Made by a program: the position numbers and the translations under genes
The notes under the pieces: model-generated
What the model was told of the DNA's origin: nothing
Databases searched by the model: none
The model's input: the letters and a program-made list of their open reading frames with translations, nothing else
Shown here: positions 41,401 through 52,918 of the stretch, in pieces
Numbering within the stretch: position 1 is the stretch's first letter
How the letters are laid out: the number at the start of each line of letters is the position of its first letter
NCBI GenBank assembly: GCA_034440575.1
Contig: JAOTOL010001142.1
Span: forward strand, 1 to 64,000
DNA from: Imbricaverruca yamaguchii
Taxonomy: Eukaryota; Arthropoda; Thecostraca; Neoverrucidae
DNA length: 64,000 nt
Direction of reading: 5' to 3'

Positions 41401-43349
41401 GGAGTTCGTGGGGTTTCACGAGACGCCGTCGACGACGGGTGTTGCTCTGGCGCGCATCATCGAGGACTCGCTTCAGCGCTTGAACCTCCCCCTGGCCTTC
41501 GCGGCCTCACTTTCGATGGGGCCGCAAACATGGCGGGAGGTTTCCGCGGCGCCCAAGCCATCCTGCGCGGCAAACAGCCAGCAGCGCTCTTTGTCCACTG
41601 CGGCGCCCACTGCATGAACCTAGTGGCGAAGGAGAGCGCCGACGCCTCCCAGCTGATCCGCAACGCCCTCTACACACTGAACGAGCTGGGGCGCCTCTTC
41701 GGCCAGTCCCTCACCTTCCGGGAGAAGTTCCGGCAGCTGTGCGTGGGCAAGGGGGAGGAGGTGCCAAGGAAGCTGCGGCCGCTCTGCCCCACCAGGTGGA
41801 CAGTGCGGCTACAGGCAGTGGATGCTGCCATCAACCAGTACAGCGAGGTACTGGCCACGGTGGCGGAGTTGGGCGCTGGTCGCAGCCACATGGCGGCGAG
41901 AGCGGCGGGCCTTCACGCCCAGCTGCGCAAGGAGTCAACCCTGCTGGCGCTCCACCTGGCGCGTGCAGTGCTGTCGCCTTTGGACCGGCTTAACCGCAGC
42001 GTCCAGGGCTCCCGCTGCACTGTCTCCCAGCTTCTGCGTGGAGCCGAGTCCGCCAAGCAGCAGCTGCAGGCTCAGCGCGACGGGGCGGACGAAGCCATCC
42101 AGGAGTGCCTGCAGCAGGTGAAGGGGTCAGGCTGCGACGTGCCAATCGTGCTGCCGCGGGAGAAGCGCGCTTCAGCCAGCAACGCCGACGGCGACGGCGG
42201 TGAACCAGACGAGCCAGCTGACATCCAACAGTACCTACGGCGAGAGCTGCTGCTGGCCATCGACACCGCCTGCATCCAGCTGAGTGACCGCCTGGACCAG
42301 GAAGGCGTCAAGCATCACGCCAAGGCGGAGCAGGCGCTGCTGGCTGACGGTGGCGCCGCAGGCCTCAGAGAGTTCCTGAGCAGCTCTCCCTGGTCAGCGG
42401 AGCTGTCAGCTGCTGACCTGGCGCCGCAACTGCGCGTCCTGTTTAAAAGCAGGCGGCCGGAAAGCCTCGAAGAAGCGGCAGATATAATCCGGAACCTGGA
42501 TGAGCCCACACGCAAGATGTTCCCGGACGCAGTGAAGCTGACGCGCCTGCTCCTCACCCTGCCGGCCAGCTCCGCCACGGCTGAGCGCAGCTTCAGTACG
42601 CTCCGCCGGCTGAAGACATGGCTGCGCGCCACAATGGGGCAGGCGCGCCTCAACGCGGTAGCTGTGTGCCACGTCCACCGCGACCGCCTGACTCGCGTGG
42701 ATGTCGACCAGGTCACGGCTGCCTTCATCCGTCAGAACCCTGGGCGAGAGCGGGTGTTCGGACTCGCGTAAAGGACTGGCGAGTGGCGCGCATGTGTCAC
42801 AGCGGCAGCGGGAGCTCCAGTTTGTTTATGAGCCCTCTAATTTCAGATTGCTTGATTGAACTGCCGACGCGTCGCGATACATTACCTGATCTTGTGCTTT
42901 GCCTGGGACGGGAGCGCCAATTTTTATTTCGAAGAACGTTGTAGCATTTTGCTTTAATTCCTCACGAACAGTTGTATGTTTGTAGGCATGAATTCCTCGT
43001 GGCAGTCGCTGAATTTATCTAGTCCGCATCGGTGTCGCTGATGCAGTCGATGATGTACGAGTCAAGTCTACGCTTCTGAATGCTGAAAATGTTGCCATAG
43101 TCGGGGAATGTTACGCTTGTCGCCGAATCCGGGACAATGGTAGAAAACTTGCTATGATTATCAATGCAGAGTTGCTGTTCATGGATAAAGCATGAGGTGT
43201 TCCCAGTTTATTGTTTTTGACTGGTTGGCTGTACACACCAAGCTTTGCTTTCTCCATCCCCCCCCCCCGCTCACCGGACATTGAACCCCATAGGTCGTTG
43301 CTGAACTGTGGAGTCTGACTCCCCCAGCCAAAAATTCGTGGCGGCGCCC

Positions 43350-43352
<3 letters not shown>
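38477..43352 (+). mobile_element. hAT-superfamily DNA transposon, nearly complete (4876 bp)
   Basis: The terminal inverted repeats are CAGGGGCGCCG at 38477 and its complement ending at 43352. Both flanks are (TA)n, consistent with an 8-bp TATATATA duplication, though the microsatellite makes that uninformative. Subterminal G/C-rich palindromic runs occur at 38490-38590 and 43255-43330. It carries a plus-strand transposase gene of at least two exons (39798-39903 and 40610-42771). Confidence 0.9.
39798..42771 (+). pseudogene. hAT transposase (TTF-type zinc finger, DUF4371-like core, C-terminal dimerisation), frameshifted
   Basis: Exon 39798-39903 (acceptor TTCCCAG|GAG, donor CTG|GTGAGT) encodes a Ser/Pro-rich piece ending PPPSKRACT. 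It joins in phase to the exon starting at 40610 (CTTCCAG|AT). The second exon has WYQQYPWLHCD, then VLCFYCVRAH and FWAGGFNNWKKALEKFKQH (TTF-type zinc finger). The core follows with YSVIVDGTQDLSGHEQQS (catalytic Asp region), LTFDGAANMAGGFRG and LFVHCGAHCMNLV. The C-terminus has LLLTLPASSATAERSFSTLR, the hAT dimerisation signature. Frames change near 40800 (an 11-base repeat), 40990 and 41495, so no intact protein is made unless these are sequence errors. The stop is TAA at 42769. Confidence 0.9.

Positions 43353-43419
<67 letters not shown>
43353..43419 (+). repeat. (TA)n microsatellite
   Basis: About 33 perfect TA dinucleotides directly follow the right end of the hAT element. A shorter TA run (38455-38476) precedes the left end, so the element split one microsatellite. 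Confidence 0.97.
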
Positions 43420-43421
<2 letters not shown>

Positions 43422-43908
43422 TTTACGAACGGCGGGGAAACTAATCGTGGGAATTGCGCCATAATAGCGCCAAAATGAGAGCACCATATTTAGTACATTT
43501 ATCAGTATAATCCAAACTAGGGTATAATTCAGCAGTATTTTGGAATAAAAGGCGCTTGTGGTATGACGTCACGTAGCGTAGGTTTTGTCTAGTTTAAACT
43601 AACTATACTAGAACTGTGAACTTTCGAGTACCCGTTGTTTCTAGTTATTTTTATTTCAATCAGAATCTATATGCCCTTCCTATGTCAAATGCCAATGCCG
43701 AAACAGTTATCAACCTCATTCTAGTAGAATATCGCATATTCTAGCATATGACGTCTCAAGGCACAGAAATACTAGATCTGAGAACCTACTAAACTTGGGT
43801 GTACCCGTTCTTTAATAATATTCTGGCCCCGGCACAGGCCCCTAAGAGCCGTGCGAAAAACAGATAGAAAAGAAGTTGAGTTGAGCGGTTTAAAATAATG
43901 GTGATATA

Positions 43909-44080
43909 ATGCCGAGAAAGATCATTCGGATGTGCATGGGTTTCTTGTTCAGTGTTTTCCTGATGAGTCTTACCTTTGGTTATATTTACCCTCTATTAAT
44001 AATTGGCGAAGCTGAAGACTTTGAATTTGGGGAATGCCAAGAATTGGTTGGGTATCTGCTGAACGAGCTCAAAGGTTGGT
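43909..44080 (+). CDS. Candidate first exon of a small membrane protein (unrecognised)
   Basis: From the ATG at 43909 the frame reads MPRKIIRMCMGFLFSVFLMS and continues LTFGYIYPLLIIGEAEDFEF, then GECQELVGYLLNEL. A basic N-terminus, one strong hydrophobic segment (about residues 9-33) and an acidic, Cys-bearing segment resemble the start of a membrane-channel auxiliary subunit, but no family is secure. After about codon 57 the sequence (AAAG|GTTGGT) may leave the exon, and the remaining open frame to 44169 looks intronic. No downstream exon is identified. Confidence 0.3.
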
Positions 44081-44199
44081 ACCTAATACCTTACCATTGC
44101 GTAATTTTGACATTTGCTTGTAGTTTGTCAAGTGCCTGCTGTTCAGTTCAGTTTTGTCTTGTGAAGTAGATTGAAACCACATAACATTGCAACTATCAT

Positions 44200-44290
44200 G
44201 CTAATACCTAGGTAGGTAGGTATGTGCATAGGTAGGTCGGTAGGTACCTACCTAGTTACCTAGGTAGGTACTTACCTACCTAGGTCTGGT
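44200..44290. repeat. (TAGG/CCTA)n palindromic simple repeat
   Basis: Tandem TAGG and GTAGG units on one side and CCTA units on the other form an imperfect inverted repeat around TACCTACCTAG at about 44240-44260. Confidence 0.85.
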
Positions 44291-44764
44291 AGTCTTCAAG
44301 TATTACCCCTCACATTTACTTTATCTCAGCAATGTATCCAAGTCATCAGCTGACTGCCAGTAAGCTGTTCATGATGTCACTCAAAGGTATCAGCACAACC
44401 CCAGTAGGTGCACTGAATGAACCAGGGGCATCACCAGGAATATTTATAAGGGTTAGATTAGATTATGTTAGTGTTAGGCCAGTGTTATGTTAGTTTGAGT
44501 TAGTTTTGCACCATTAATCCCCTAAAAATATTCCTGGTCATGCCCTGGGGTCATTCAATGCACTTTGCTCAAGGTGTGTTTATGTTTGAGTGGCATAACC
44601 AGCAGAACCAGGTGAGAGTTCTTACCTAGTTCTTCTCTCACCTGGTTGGCTCCCCAAATTCTTGAGTATCACTCACTTAGAGATGAATTTCATGGCCATG
44701 AGAAATCTTCTAACATTTGATGTCTGCTTGAATCAGTCTACTTTTCACAGAGTACAAATATAGT

Positions 44765-45500
44765 TTCCATAATCTGGCACCATAATCCAGACCTTCCATC
44801 CCCTCTATGTTTTGTGCTGACCTCTGTACTGATTATAGTTGCCTTAAATCACTTATGCAGCCTGTATTCCAAACACATGATGAAAACTTGAAAAGATGCA
44901 AAAGACATGTCTAATGTATAGTGTTTTAAAAAAAAATCAGAACAACATTAAGTAGAACTTAGCAGGTTGCTGGCCAGGCTCCAAGCTTTCTGTACTATGC
45001 CAGTACTGCATTGATATAAATGCAAATGTTTCATGATGCCTAAGTGAGTATGCATCTCAACAAAGCTCACCTGAAATCTATCTATGTAATAATGTGCATG
45101 AGGACTTTTTGTCATATGAGCCAAAGTGTGCTTTTAGAACTGCACATTTCTTGGAGTTCATTCCTAGTCCCCATGACTTGGCAGTACTAACCAGGGTATC
45201 TATATCTTTTTCGCATTGAAATCCCACCCTGCAGGTCTGTGGCAAATTTTTACTTCAGTTTGATGTATGTTTTTATGTCATTTGCAAAAACCTTAAATTG
45301 AGAGTGTATATCATGAGGTGCATAGTTCACATAAATCAATAATAGCACAGGACCTAGCACAGATCCCTGGGGTACTCCACTCAGAACATCCCTTGGTTTG
45401 CTTGAAGAACCAGATACAAGCACTTTCATTTCCCTCCCACAGATACAGTTTTGGATCCAGGTGAGGATTGTCTCTGAAATTCGTAGAGGAGCTCTCGGTT
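44765..45500 (-). pseudogene. LINE reverse-transcriptase fragment (copy 2)
   Basis: It is homologous to 23848-24608. The minus-strand translation has VLSGVPQGSVLGPVLLLIYV and FKVFANDIKTYIKLK, keeping SGVPQGSVLGP intact but with FAND in place of FADD. It is placed head-to-head with a LINE 5' end at 45505, the same junction as in the first copy. Confidence 0.82.
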
Positions 45501-45504
45501 TTGT

Positions 45505-46984
45505 TCCCCCTGACGAGGCATCACCTTTTCGTGGTGGGGGGATTGAGTGCCCCAATGACCCAGTGACCATCATACTGGCGAGGGGTGAAACCAAGAGTGC
45601 CTCACTCGTCCTTCCGTCCATATGCTCCCATTCCAATGCCCATCTCATCCAACATTCATGTCCTTCATCTGGCCCTGCAACACCAACTATCCATACTATG
45701 AGCAGGCAGGCCAACTTCCCCGGTCCTGGCCACCAGCTCAGTTTTATCGGGGTAGTCGCGCCCCCTCGGCCTGCCCCCCCCAGGGTTGACGGAGTCCTGG
45801 AGGCTGAGGTCTCCCGTCGCACGGTGTCAGTTGTGACGGGGGACCAACACGATTTGTTGGTCCTGATATCCCGGAGGGGCGGGCGAGCCCGTGGGGCCTC
45901 ACACGGGTCAAGCGACTGGTCGCCTCGGTCTGGGGGCCTAGGTCTCGGCCTGGTGCTTGCCGGACCGGCCCGCTGGGGTTAAGGGGCGGGCGGCGCCGGA
46001 TCCCGGTCGGGGTGGTGAGTCTCTCTCCCGGCCGGGGATGGCGTCGCCTGCCCCGTATAGCTCCTCGGGCGCCTGGCGACCTTCCGTTCGCGTGACCCAG
46101 GCGTCCCCCTCCCCGGTAGGGCCCCTATGGGGTGGGGCGCCCGAGGAGCTGAAACCAAACATACCACATGGATTCCTTCAATGCAAAAACACATCCTGGG
46201 CCCGAAGAGGACCAGAACACAGATTTACCCAGTGGAAGTCGCACTGCCAGCCCGACACCGGCAGAGGCATACCGCCCGACGTGCTCTCCGCGAAATCCAC
46301 CTAGTAGAGACCATCATTGTGTTCACACTAGTACCTCGTCGACGCCAGGGAGATCTTCTATACCACGCATTTTAATATTTAAATCACTAACCCAGGAAAG
46401 ACCCCATCATCTCTCTCGCCCGTCCAGCGTAAGAGGGATTGTGACCGCTTCGGGATCGTCACGCGCTGTGACAAACTAGGGGACGGAGGGATGGAGGTGG
46501 AGTTTCGAAACCAAGAGGACGCAAGGAGGGCTTTAGGCATTGACAAGTTTGTTTATAGTATACGGACCCCAGAAGGCATTAGAGACATCGCGATTCCAAT
46601 ACAAGGAGAAGCACATAATACGAGGAACCTTTGAAAGGGAGTGATAAACTGTTATGATCTAAGGGACGTCTCGGAGGCTGAGCTAGTTGGCGGATTGACG
46701 GAATATGGTGTGGTGGAGGCCCAAAGAATGAAGGTGCGAAGGGGAAAGGAACTCCAACCGACGAATAACATCATCCTCACTTTCAGCTGCACTGACCTGC
46801 CATCAACAGTACACGTGAGCTACATAAGAGTGAAAGTGCGCGTCTTCGTCCCGAATCCAATGAGGTGCTTCCGATGCCAGCGATATGGCCATGCCACTCG
46901 TTACTGCCGCGGCCGCCCTGCGTGTGGAAAATGTGGATCACCAGAGCACGCTTGACAAGTGCGAATCGCAAAACGAGTGGTGTG
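45505..46984 (+). mobile_element. Jockey-like LINE, copy B (5' UTR and decayed ORF1)
   Basis: The 5' end reads CCTGACGAGGCATCACC and a 5' UTR very similar to copy A follows. ORF1 is broken by several frameshifts and stops. The best frame (46641-46955) has VPNPMRCFRCQRYGHATRYC and PACGKCGSPEHA, the first two zinc knuckles. It is cut at 46984 by the hAT-like element that begins at 46985. Confidence 0.85.
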
Positions 46985-47221
46985 CAGTTTTGGATTTTCA
47001 CTTCCCGGTCTTGGATTCGGAGTGTATAATTTTTTGGCTTGCCAAAGTATGGAGTGTATAATCTTGAGAAGCACTATGTTATGGGGTGTATAATTTCCCA
47101 GTTTGCCAAATTATGGGGTGTATATTGAAGCACCAAGTAACGGAGTATATACATTTTATAAATAGCGAAGTGTATACATTTTGAAAAATGCAGTGATGTT
47201 TCCTGGAGTGAAGAATAAAAA

Positions 47222-47375
47222 CCCAGGGGCCTCGGTAGCTTAGATGGTGGAGCGTGGGACTCGAATCTCGCGGCCGGCGTCATTTGCAGAGTCCACCCAC
47301 GACCAATCGGTGTGATGTAGGTCGGCGACGCTATACAACCTTGCGGTTGAATGCGTCGTAAAATAACCCGATAAT
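47222..47375 (+). mobile_element. tRNA-derived SINE copy inside hAT copy 3
   Basis: The head GGCCTCGGTAGCTTAGATGG keeps box A, and the box B area is shortened (GGGACTCGAATCTCG). The body CGACCAATCGGTGTGATG and the tail AATGCGTCGTAAAATAACCC match the copies at 10925-11073 and 33290-33440. Confidence 0.7.
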
Positions 47376-48771
47376 TCTTCTTCTTCAAGAATAAAACGCC
47401 TTCAAGTCATTTGTTACGTTCTTATCCTAGTGTCTCACATACAACCAGATGGGGCCACCACCCGTCGTCTGAAGTCGTCCACGTCACGTGGATGGCTTAT
47501 AAGCCAACTTCCTGAGCAATGGTGGAGAAAATGATCACAAAAGTATACTTAATCGATGTCAACCAAGTTTATATATCAATACCTGCCACTCATAGCATAC
47601 CAACACCGCACAACTAATACAAATTCACAACATACCTCGAAAGCAGGACGTTCGTGCACCGACTGGGTCAAAATGGGAGGGTCTAAAATGTTACTTCGGG
47701 ATACGGGTTTCGGAATATATAATGTTTTAAGGAAAGTTATACTAAAACAATCCGTCTAAAATCTTTTATTCTCTCGACGATGAGATATTATTTTTCAAAT
47801 GAGAAAGCTGAAAAAATATTGAAGTCAATTCTTATGAATATTAAATGCATTTCGATGCACTTTTTAGTTCATCTCTGGAATGTTTAGTGGAAGCCAGGAA
47901 TGACTTGGAAGGATGAAAAGCGACTAGACGGGCGGGCAAATTGCCGCTGTAAAACAGACTATCGTCACGGATGAGCGGAAATTAGCGTCTCATTGCGCAC
48001 CATGATTGCTATGAAATACAAAAAAATGAATATAAGTTAAGAGAAAACTCCCAAGAGAATTACAGGGAACTTTTTTCTCAATTAATAATAATCAGGATTA
48101 TGGGAAGAAATTAATCATTGGATCAGAATGATCAATGAGGCTTATAAGAGTGTAGAGGATTAGGTCAACACACGTAAATCTGAATTTGTCCGGAGTTGGG
48201 AAACCTCGCGGTCGGAGTGGCATGAAGACAACTATTCCAGCTTGTTGATGAAATTGGGAAACAATATAAGTTATGAAATCGAAAGAAGGTGAAATTTCTG
48301 GTTCTATGGATCTTCATTTTGGAGCAGTGTTAGCAGGTTTTAGGAACGTTTTGGTACCATTCAGGCAATGTTCATGGGGAAAATCCTTCCGATATCTTTT
48401 GTGCATATCGCTCCTGACTGCTTAATAATATAAATATGAACGGTTTTATCCATCCCAATTGATGCAGAACATATCATTTTCCAAGGAACCAAGAAGAAAT
48501 GCATTATCGATGGCTCTTCGTGGCAATGGTTTGAATAGCTCCGGCCGGAGTGGGAGATGGAGAGCGGTAAACTCATTGAATCCAAGAACGGACCTTCCTA
48601 CGCGATCGGGCTGGTAAAGGTGAATTCCTATATTTGGTTAGCGGAGAGTAGTTATTTTTTTATTCAGTGAAGGATTTTCTTTAAGGCTCTTCGCTGCTAC
48701 CCGGATGGAATTGACTGCGTGTTTGGCTCGAGGTATGAGAGTTTGTATTATCTGACTATGTAGGTACCTAC

Positions 48772-49049
48772 CAGTGTAAAATAATTCACCATGTGGCCTG
48801 GAAATTCACAGTTAATGGAATTGTGCTATTTCATCCTTGCCTTAGGTTTTTACCATTTTGCCACATGTGTGGGCAGTCATTATACACACGACTGCTAAAT
48901 AATGTAAAATGCATGTGACTGAAGTGAAAGGCATTCCACGTTTTTAATCCTTAAGTGACGATCCTTTATTTTCTTCCAATCTTCCACTATTCCCACGCAA
49001 CTTCTTTCTTCATCCGCACAGTTAATGGTGAAATAATTTTAGGACACTG
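48772..49049. mobile_element. Small hAT MITE, 278 bp, nested
   Basis: The ends CAGTGTAAAATAATTCACCA and TGGTGAAATAATTTTAGGAC + ACTG are inverted repeats. An exact 8-bp duplication GTACCTAC flanks it (48764-48771 and 49050-49057). The uninterrupted target is visible in the paralogous copies at about 6010 and 8410 (TAGGTACCTAC context). Confidence 0.9.
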
Positions 49050-49504
49050 GTACCTACCTACTTACCTATATCAAATATCTTCGCGGTAATTCGAGTTATT
49101 GATTTGGATAAACCAAAGCTGTAAGCTTGTGTTGTGTGACGGGATATCATCGGATAATACAAGGAGCAGGACATCATAATATGGATTGCTGCGATGTTTT
49201 GCCGACGAGCGTAGTAATGAACAAAACTGATTGCTTCGCTTTTGTCTGGAGAATCCCATTTTCACTTACCACATTTTGAAGCGTGAATGTTTTTCTTTCA
49301 AAATGGGGGCTGGACCTCTTCAGTGCACACTGACTGCAGATATAATAGATATGCATGCATTTAAACATTTGTGCATTCATGAATTGTTCAGGGAATTGTT
49401 AGGTGCATCCTGTCCCCATTCTCCATTGAATACCATTATGCTTTTCACATTTCTGGTCTCTAACTTTCTGAATGGACAAATTTGCAGTTTAAGGTGATTT
49501 TATT

Positions 49505-51405
49505 TCTCGCCCCCCCCCCTCGATGAGGCATCACCTTTCCGTGGTGGGGGGATTGCGTGCCTCAAGGATCCGGCGGCCAGACCACCAGGCGGCCGGGGAG
49601 AGGTCAGACTAAGAGTGCCTCACTCGTCCTTCCATCCATACGCCCCCATTCCAATGCCCATCTCATCCAAATCCATGTCCTTCACCTAGCCCTACAACAC
49701 TAACTATCCCTACTATGAGCAGCCAGGGCAACTTCCCCGATCCTGCTCACCAGCTCCGTTTTTATCGGGGTAGCCGCGCCCCCTCGGCCCGTCCCCCGGA
49801 GTTGACGGAGTCCTGGAGGTTGAGGTCCCCCGTCGCACGGTGCTAGTTGTGACGGGGGACCAACACACCTCTTTGGTCCTGATATCCTGAAGGGGCGGGC
49901 GGGCCCGCGGGGCCTCACGCGGGTCAAGTGGCAGGTCGCCTCGGGCTGGGGGCCTGGGTTTCCCAGTGCCTGCCGGGGTCAAGGGGTGGGCGGCACTGGA
50001 TCCTGGTCGGGGTGGTGAGTCTCTCTCTCCCGGCCGGGTGAAGGCACCGCCTTCCCCGTATAGCTCCTCGGGCGCCTGGCGACCTCCCGTTCGCGGGACC
50101 CAGGCGTCCCCCAGTAGAGCCCCTTAGGGATGGGGCGCCCGAGGAGGCGAAACCAAGAACAGCGCATGGCATCCAGAACAACAAAAATTACTCCTGGTTC
50201 CTCTTATGAGGGACAGACAAATGGATCGTCTTCAAACGAGGCATGCCCCCGCATACTCATTTTACGAGCACGTGAAGGCTTCAGCCAGCTAGCGTCCCTA
50301 TCACCATTTCAACGACGTGACGGGTGTGACAGATTCGGAGTTATCACGAGATGTCAGGCTTTGCGTGACGGAGGATTAGAAGTAGAGTTTTCAAGGGGAG
50401 AAGATGCGAAGATAGTGCTCTCGGCTAAATTTTTCATATACAGTATGCGAGATGGTAATACCAGACGGGAAGTGATCATTCCGATGAGTGTGGAGGCCCA
50501 CAATTTTTTTTTTTTTAAACTCGTCCAAGGCATAATTAACTGTTTCGACCTGAGAAATGTGTCTGACGCAGAAGTAGTGGATGGCCTCTCGGAGTTAGGG
50601 GTTACAGAGGTTCGTCGTATAAGTGCCAGAAAGGGACCGGAGGTGCTGCCCACCAACAATAGTATCTTGACCTTCAATACACCCGACCTTCCAGCTACAG
50701 TTCTCGTAGGATACATTCGTGTCAAAGTGCGCAGATACATCCCGAATCCTATGCGATGCTTTCAATGTCAGCGTTTCGGGCACACCAAGCCTGCATGTCG
50801 TAATCGGCCCGCATGCACAAACTGCGCGGCCACTACCCACACCGCCGAAAACTGTAGCACCCAGGATCCCTGGTGTCTAAACTGCGGGAGAGGACAATCT
50901 CCCCACACTTCTTATGACCGTTCCTGCCCTGTGTACATAAAAGAAAAGGAGATCCTTTCATTTAAATTTACACAACATTTCGTTCCGTGAAGCCCGAGAC
51001 ATGTATATTGGCACACATCCTGCAATTTCTTACGCTGCCAAGGCAGCAACGCTACCACCGATGAGGAAGCCGCCTACCCATCCGCAGCAGTACGACCAGA
51101 GTAGCGCTACTGTGCTGATCGGTCAGCTCGTAGCTCTGTTGCGATCATTTGGAGTCGCGTGGCCCACATTATCCCCTATAGCGACTGGAGAAACCGTGAC
51201 AACTGAGGATGAAGCACAGGTCGTGGCTCCCAAGCAAGGGTTTCCCCGGAGGATAGAGCCACGGCCCCTATCGAGTGTGATGGAAACTGGCAGGTAGTAC
51301 AAAGAAAGAAACATCAAGGTAAACCCACATTATCCTCCCCACCAAAGTCCCGCCAATTACCATCTACAACGACGCTATCCTCAAAACCACCACAACCAGT
51401 AGCAG
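49505..51405 (+). mobile_element. Jockey-like LINE, copy C (5' UTR and ORF1)
   Basis: A C-run plus GATGAGGCATCACC starts the element, directly against hAT copy 3. The 5' UTR matches copies A and B. It ends near 51405 at a minus-strand copy of the short SINE-tail repeat, before ORF2. Confidence 0.85.
50166..51300 (+). pseudogene. LINE ORF1 (copy C), CCHC zinc-knuckle protein
   Basis: The ATG at 50166 gives MASRTTKITPGSSYEG and the frame is open to a TGA at 50988-50990 (275 codons). It includes an LSPFQRRDGCDRFGVITRC region, then IPNPMRCFQCQRFGHTKPAC, CTNCAATTHTAENC and CLNCGRGQSPHTSYDRSC, three knuckles in the same order as copy A. A nine-T run near 50508 gives a Phe run and may be a homopolymer error. 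Beyond the stop, another frame (51001-51297) continues the Pro-rich C-terminal part. Confidence 0.85.
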
Positions 51406-51479
51406 TTGATGCGCGCTTAAGCCCAAATAATCAATCAATCAAACGAAACCACCACCTTCCACTGCCCATCCTTCCTCCA

Positions 51480-51582
51480 ACCCTCCCCCCAACCCTCCCC
51501 CAGTCCCCTTACGCACCACACACACATGCGCGCGCGCGCACGCGCACATGCACACGCACGCGCACGCACAGGCATGCCGGGC
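51480..51582 (+). repeat. C-rich tract followed by alternating purine-pyrimidine tract
   Basis: CCCTCCCCCAACCC-type sequence is followed at 51518-51575 by CACACACATGCGCGCGCGCG and similar alternating CA/CG dinucleotides, a sequence type that favours left-handed DNA. Confidence 0.75.
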
Positions 51583-51749
51583 GGCCGGCCTGGCGATGAC
51601 TAACATTGGATTTGAAATTTTCGACGATAATGGCTTGTTGCACTTATTTAATTGTTTGCCCCTTCATTGTAAGTCGCTTTATTTCTTTTATTTCACCATT
51701 TCAATGTTTACGACTCACCCTAAAACCCCAATACTGAAATCCAGCTCAT

Positions 51750-52060
51750 GGCTGCTTTTTTTTGCAGATGTTTCACATCAGAGGAATCTTCTCCAGAAGC
51801 AAAAATATCTGGAAGGGAAGAAGCTGAATGACGAGTTGCTGAGGTCATCCTACGCTTGTTCTCATGCCAACGTGAATTGTACATCGAAGATTATGGGGCT
51901 GCAATCGGACTTGAAATGGCGGTCAGACTTCTCTCAGAAGATCCATGTAAGATGTCACAGCGAAGCAACGCGATGTAATGTGCTGCTGAATATCACTCAT
52001 GCCCTACGGAGGCAATGTTGGGTTCATACAAATAGCAGGATAGAAGACAAATATTTTTAA
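51750..52060 (+). CDS. Unrecognised open frame
   Basis: The later part of a frame open from 51548 reads HQRNLLQKQKYLEGKKLNDE and LQSDLKWRSDFSQKIHVRCH, basic and helix-prone with several Cys. TTTTTTTGCAG at about 51760 could be a splice acceptor before it. No family is recognised. The earlier part of the frame overlaps simple repeats and is not credible. Confidence 0.2.
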
Positions 52061-52394
52061 TGCGCGATGTCGTGCAGCTCCCACTCATCCAATGTTTTTT
52101 TATCATGAAGCCTGTTCACAGTGTTGCCTATTCATATCCCCTCCATATCTCGATATGTCTCCGTTTTAAATATGTCGTACCAGACGAAGCGTTGAGAATC
52201 ATTTTCGAGAAGTGGAGCAGCGTATGAATACTGCGCTTAAAAAATCGCTATGTATGCCCATGACCTTTAGTTTTCCTTCAGCACACACAAATAAATACTG
52301 TGGGGGCTTCATTCATTCAAATTCAAATTCATATATTCTGTATATTCTATATATTATATGCGCACAGTACACATAGTATCCTCAATTATATTTC

Positions 52395-52400
<6 letters not shown>

Positions 52401-52473
<73 letters not shown>
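52401..52473 (+). repeat. (TA)n microsatellite
   Basis: About 36 AT/TA dinucleotides in a row, preceded by diverged TATA-rich sequence from 52320. Confidence 0.97.
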
Positions 52474-52474
<1 letters not shown>

Positions 52475-52618
52475 ATATGTGTGCTAGCATGTGCATATGT
52501 ATGCATGACTGCTAGCCAATATGTGTAGAGTGATGGCAGGTGATGGAGTGTTAACAGGCGACCTGTGATGTTGGATGAACTGGTGACCGTGCTGTGCCGA
52601 TGACCACAGTCGCTGCTC

Positions 52619-52918
52619 ATGGGTGCGTTGAGCACCATGGACCGCACCACAGTAGTGGTGACGACCATTCTGAGGGAACTGCAAGTGGCTGAGCAAAGAG
52701 TCGCCGATCTCCAGATACAGCTGACCGAACTCACAGTGAGTATGACCAATATGGCGATGCAGCAGTGGGAACATGTCTGCCACTACAAACAGCTTCTGTC
52801 GTCTCAACTGCTGCAACACAACTTCTATGTCGCATTGCTCACTAGGTTGGTCCGGTTTGCACACTTGTTGCCAAAATCAATAGCAGCTCCCCTCAGTTTA
52901 TGCATTTTGGGCCGTTGA
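52619..52918 (+). CDS. Unrecognised open frame with heptad-like helix
   Basis: From about 52637 the frame gives MDRTTVVVTTILRELQVAEQ and RVADLQIQLTELTVSMTNMA, with hydrophobics spaced like a coiled coil, followed by QQWEHVCHYKQLLSSQLLQH. It could be an oligomerisation segment of a small protein or of a transposon-encoded protein. No family is recognised and there is no support beyond the open frame. Confidence 0.25.
   Translation: MGALSTMDRTTVVVTTILRELQVAEQRVADLQIQLTELTVSMTNMAMQQWEHVCHYKQLLSSQLLQHNFYVALLTRLVRFAHLLPKSIAAPLSLCILGR

Larger units (their letters stand above)
46985..49498. mobile_element. Non-autonomous hAT-like transposon, third copy (inverted, truncated)
   Basis: It starts CAGTTTTGGATTTTCAC, a variant of the right end of the elements at 4397-11338. 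It runs as the reverse complement of about 7962-10097 and stops at 49498, where LINE copy C begins. The far terminus is missing. It contains a SINE (47222-47375, plus strand) and a nested MITE (48772-49049). Confidence 0.85.

Noticed and set aside
43179..43487. Minus-strand frames through the TA repeat
   Set aside because: Ile-Tyr runs come from the (TA)n tract. The flanks belong to the hAT end and unrelated DNA.
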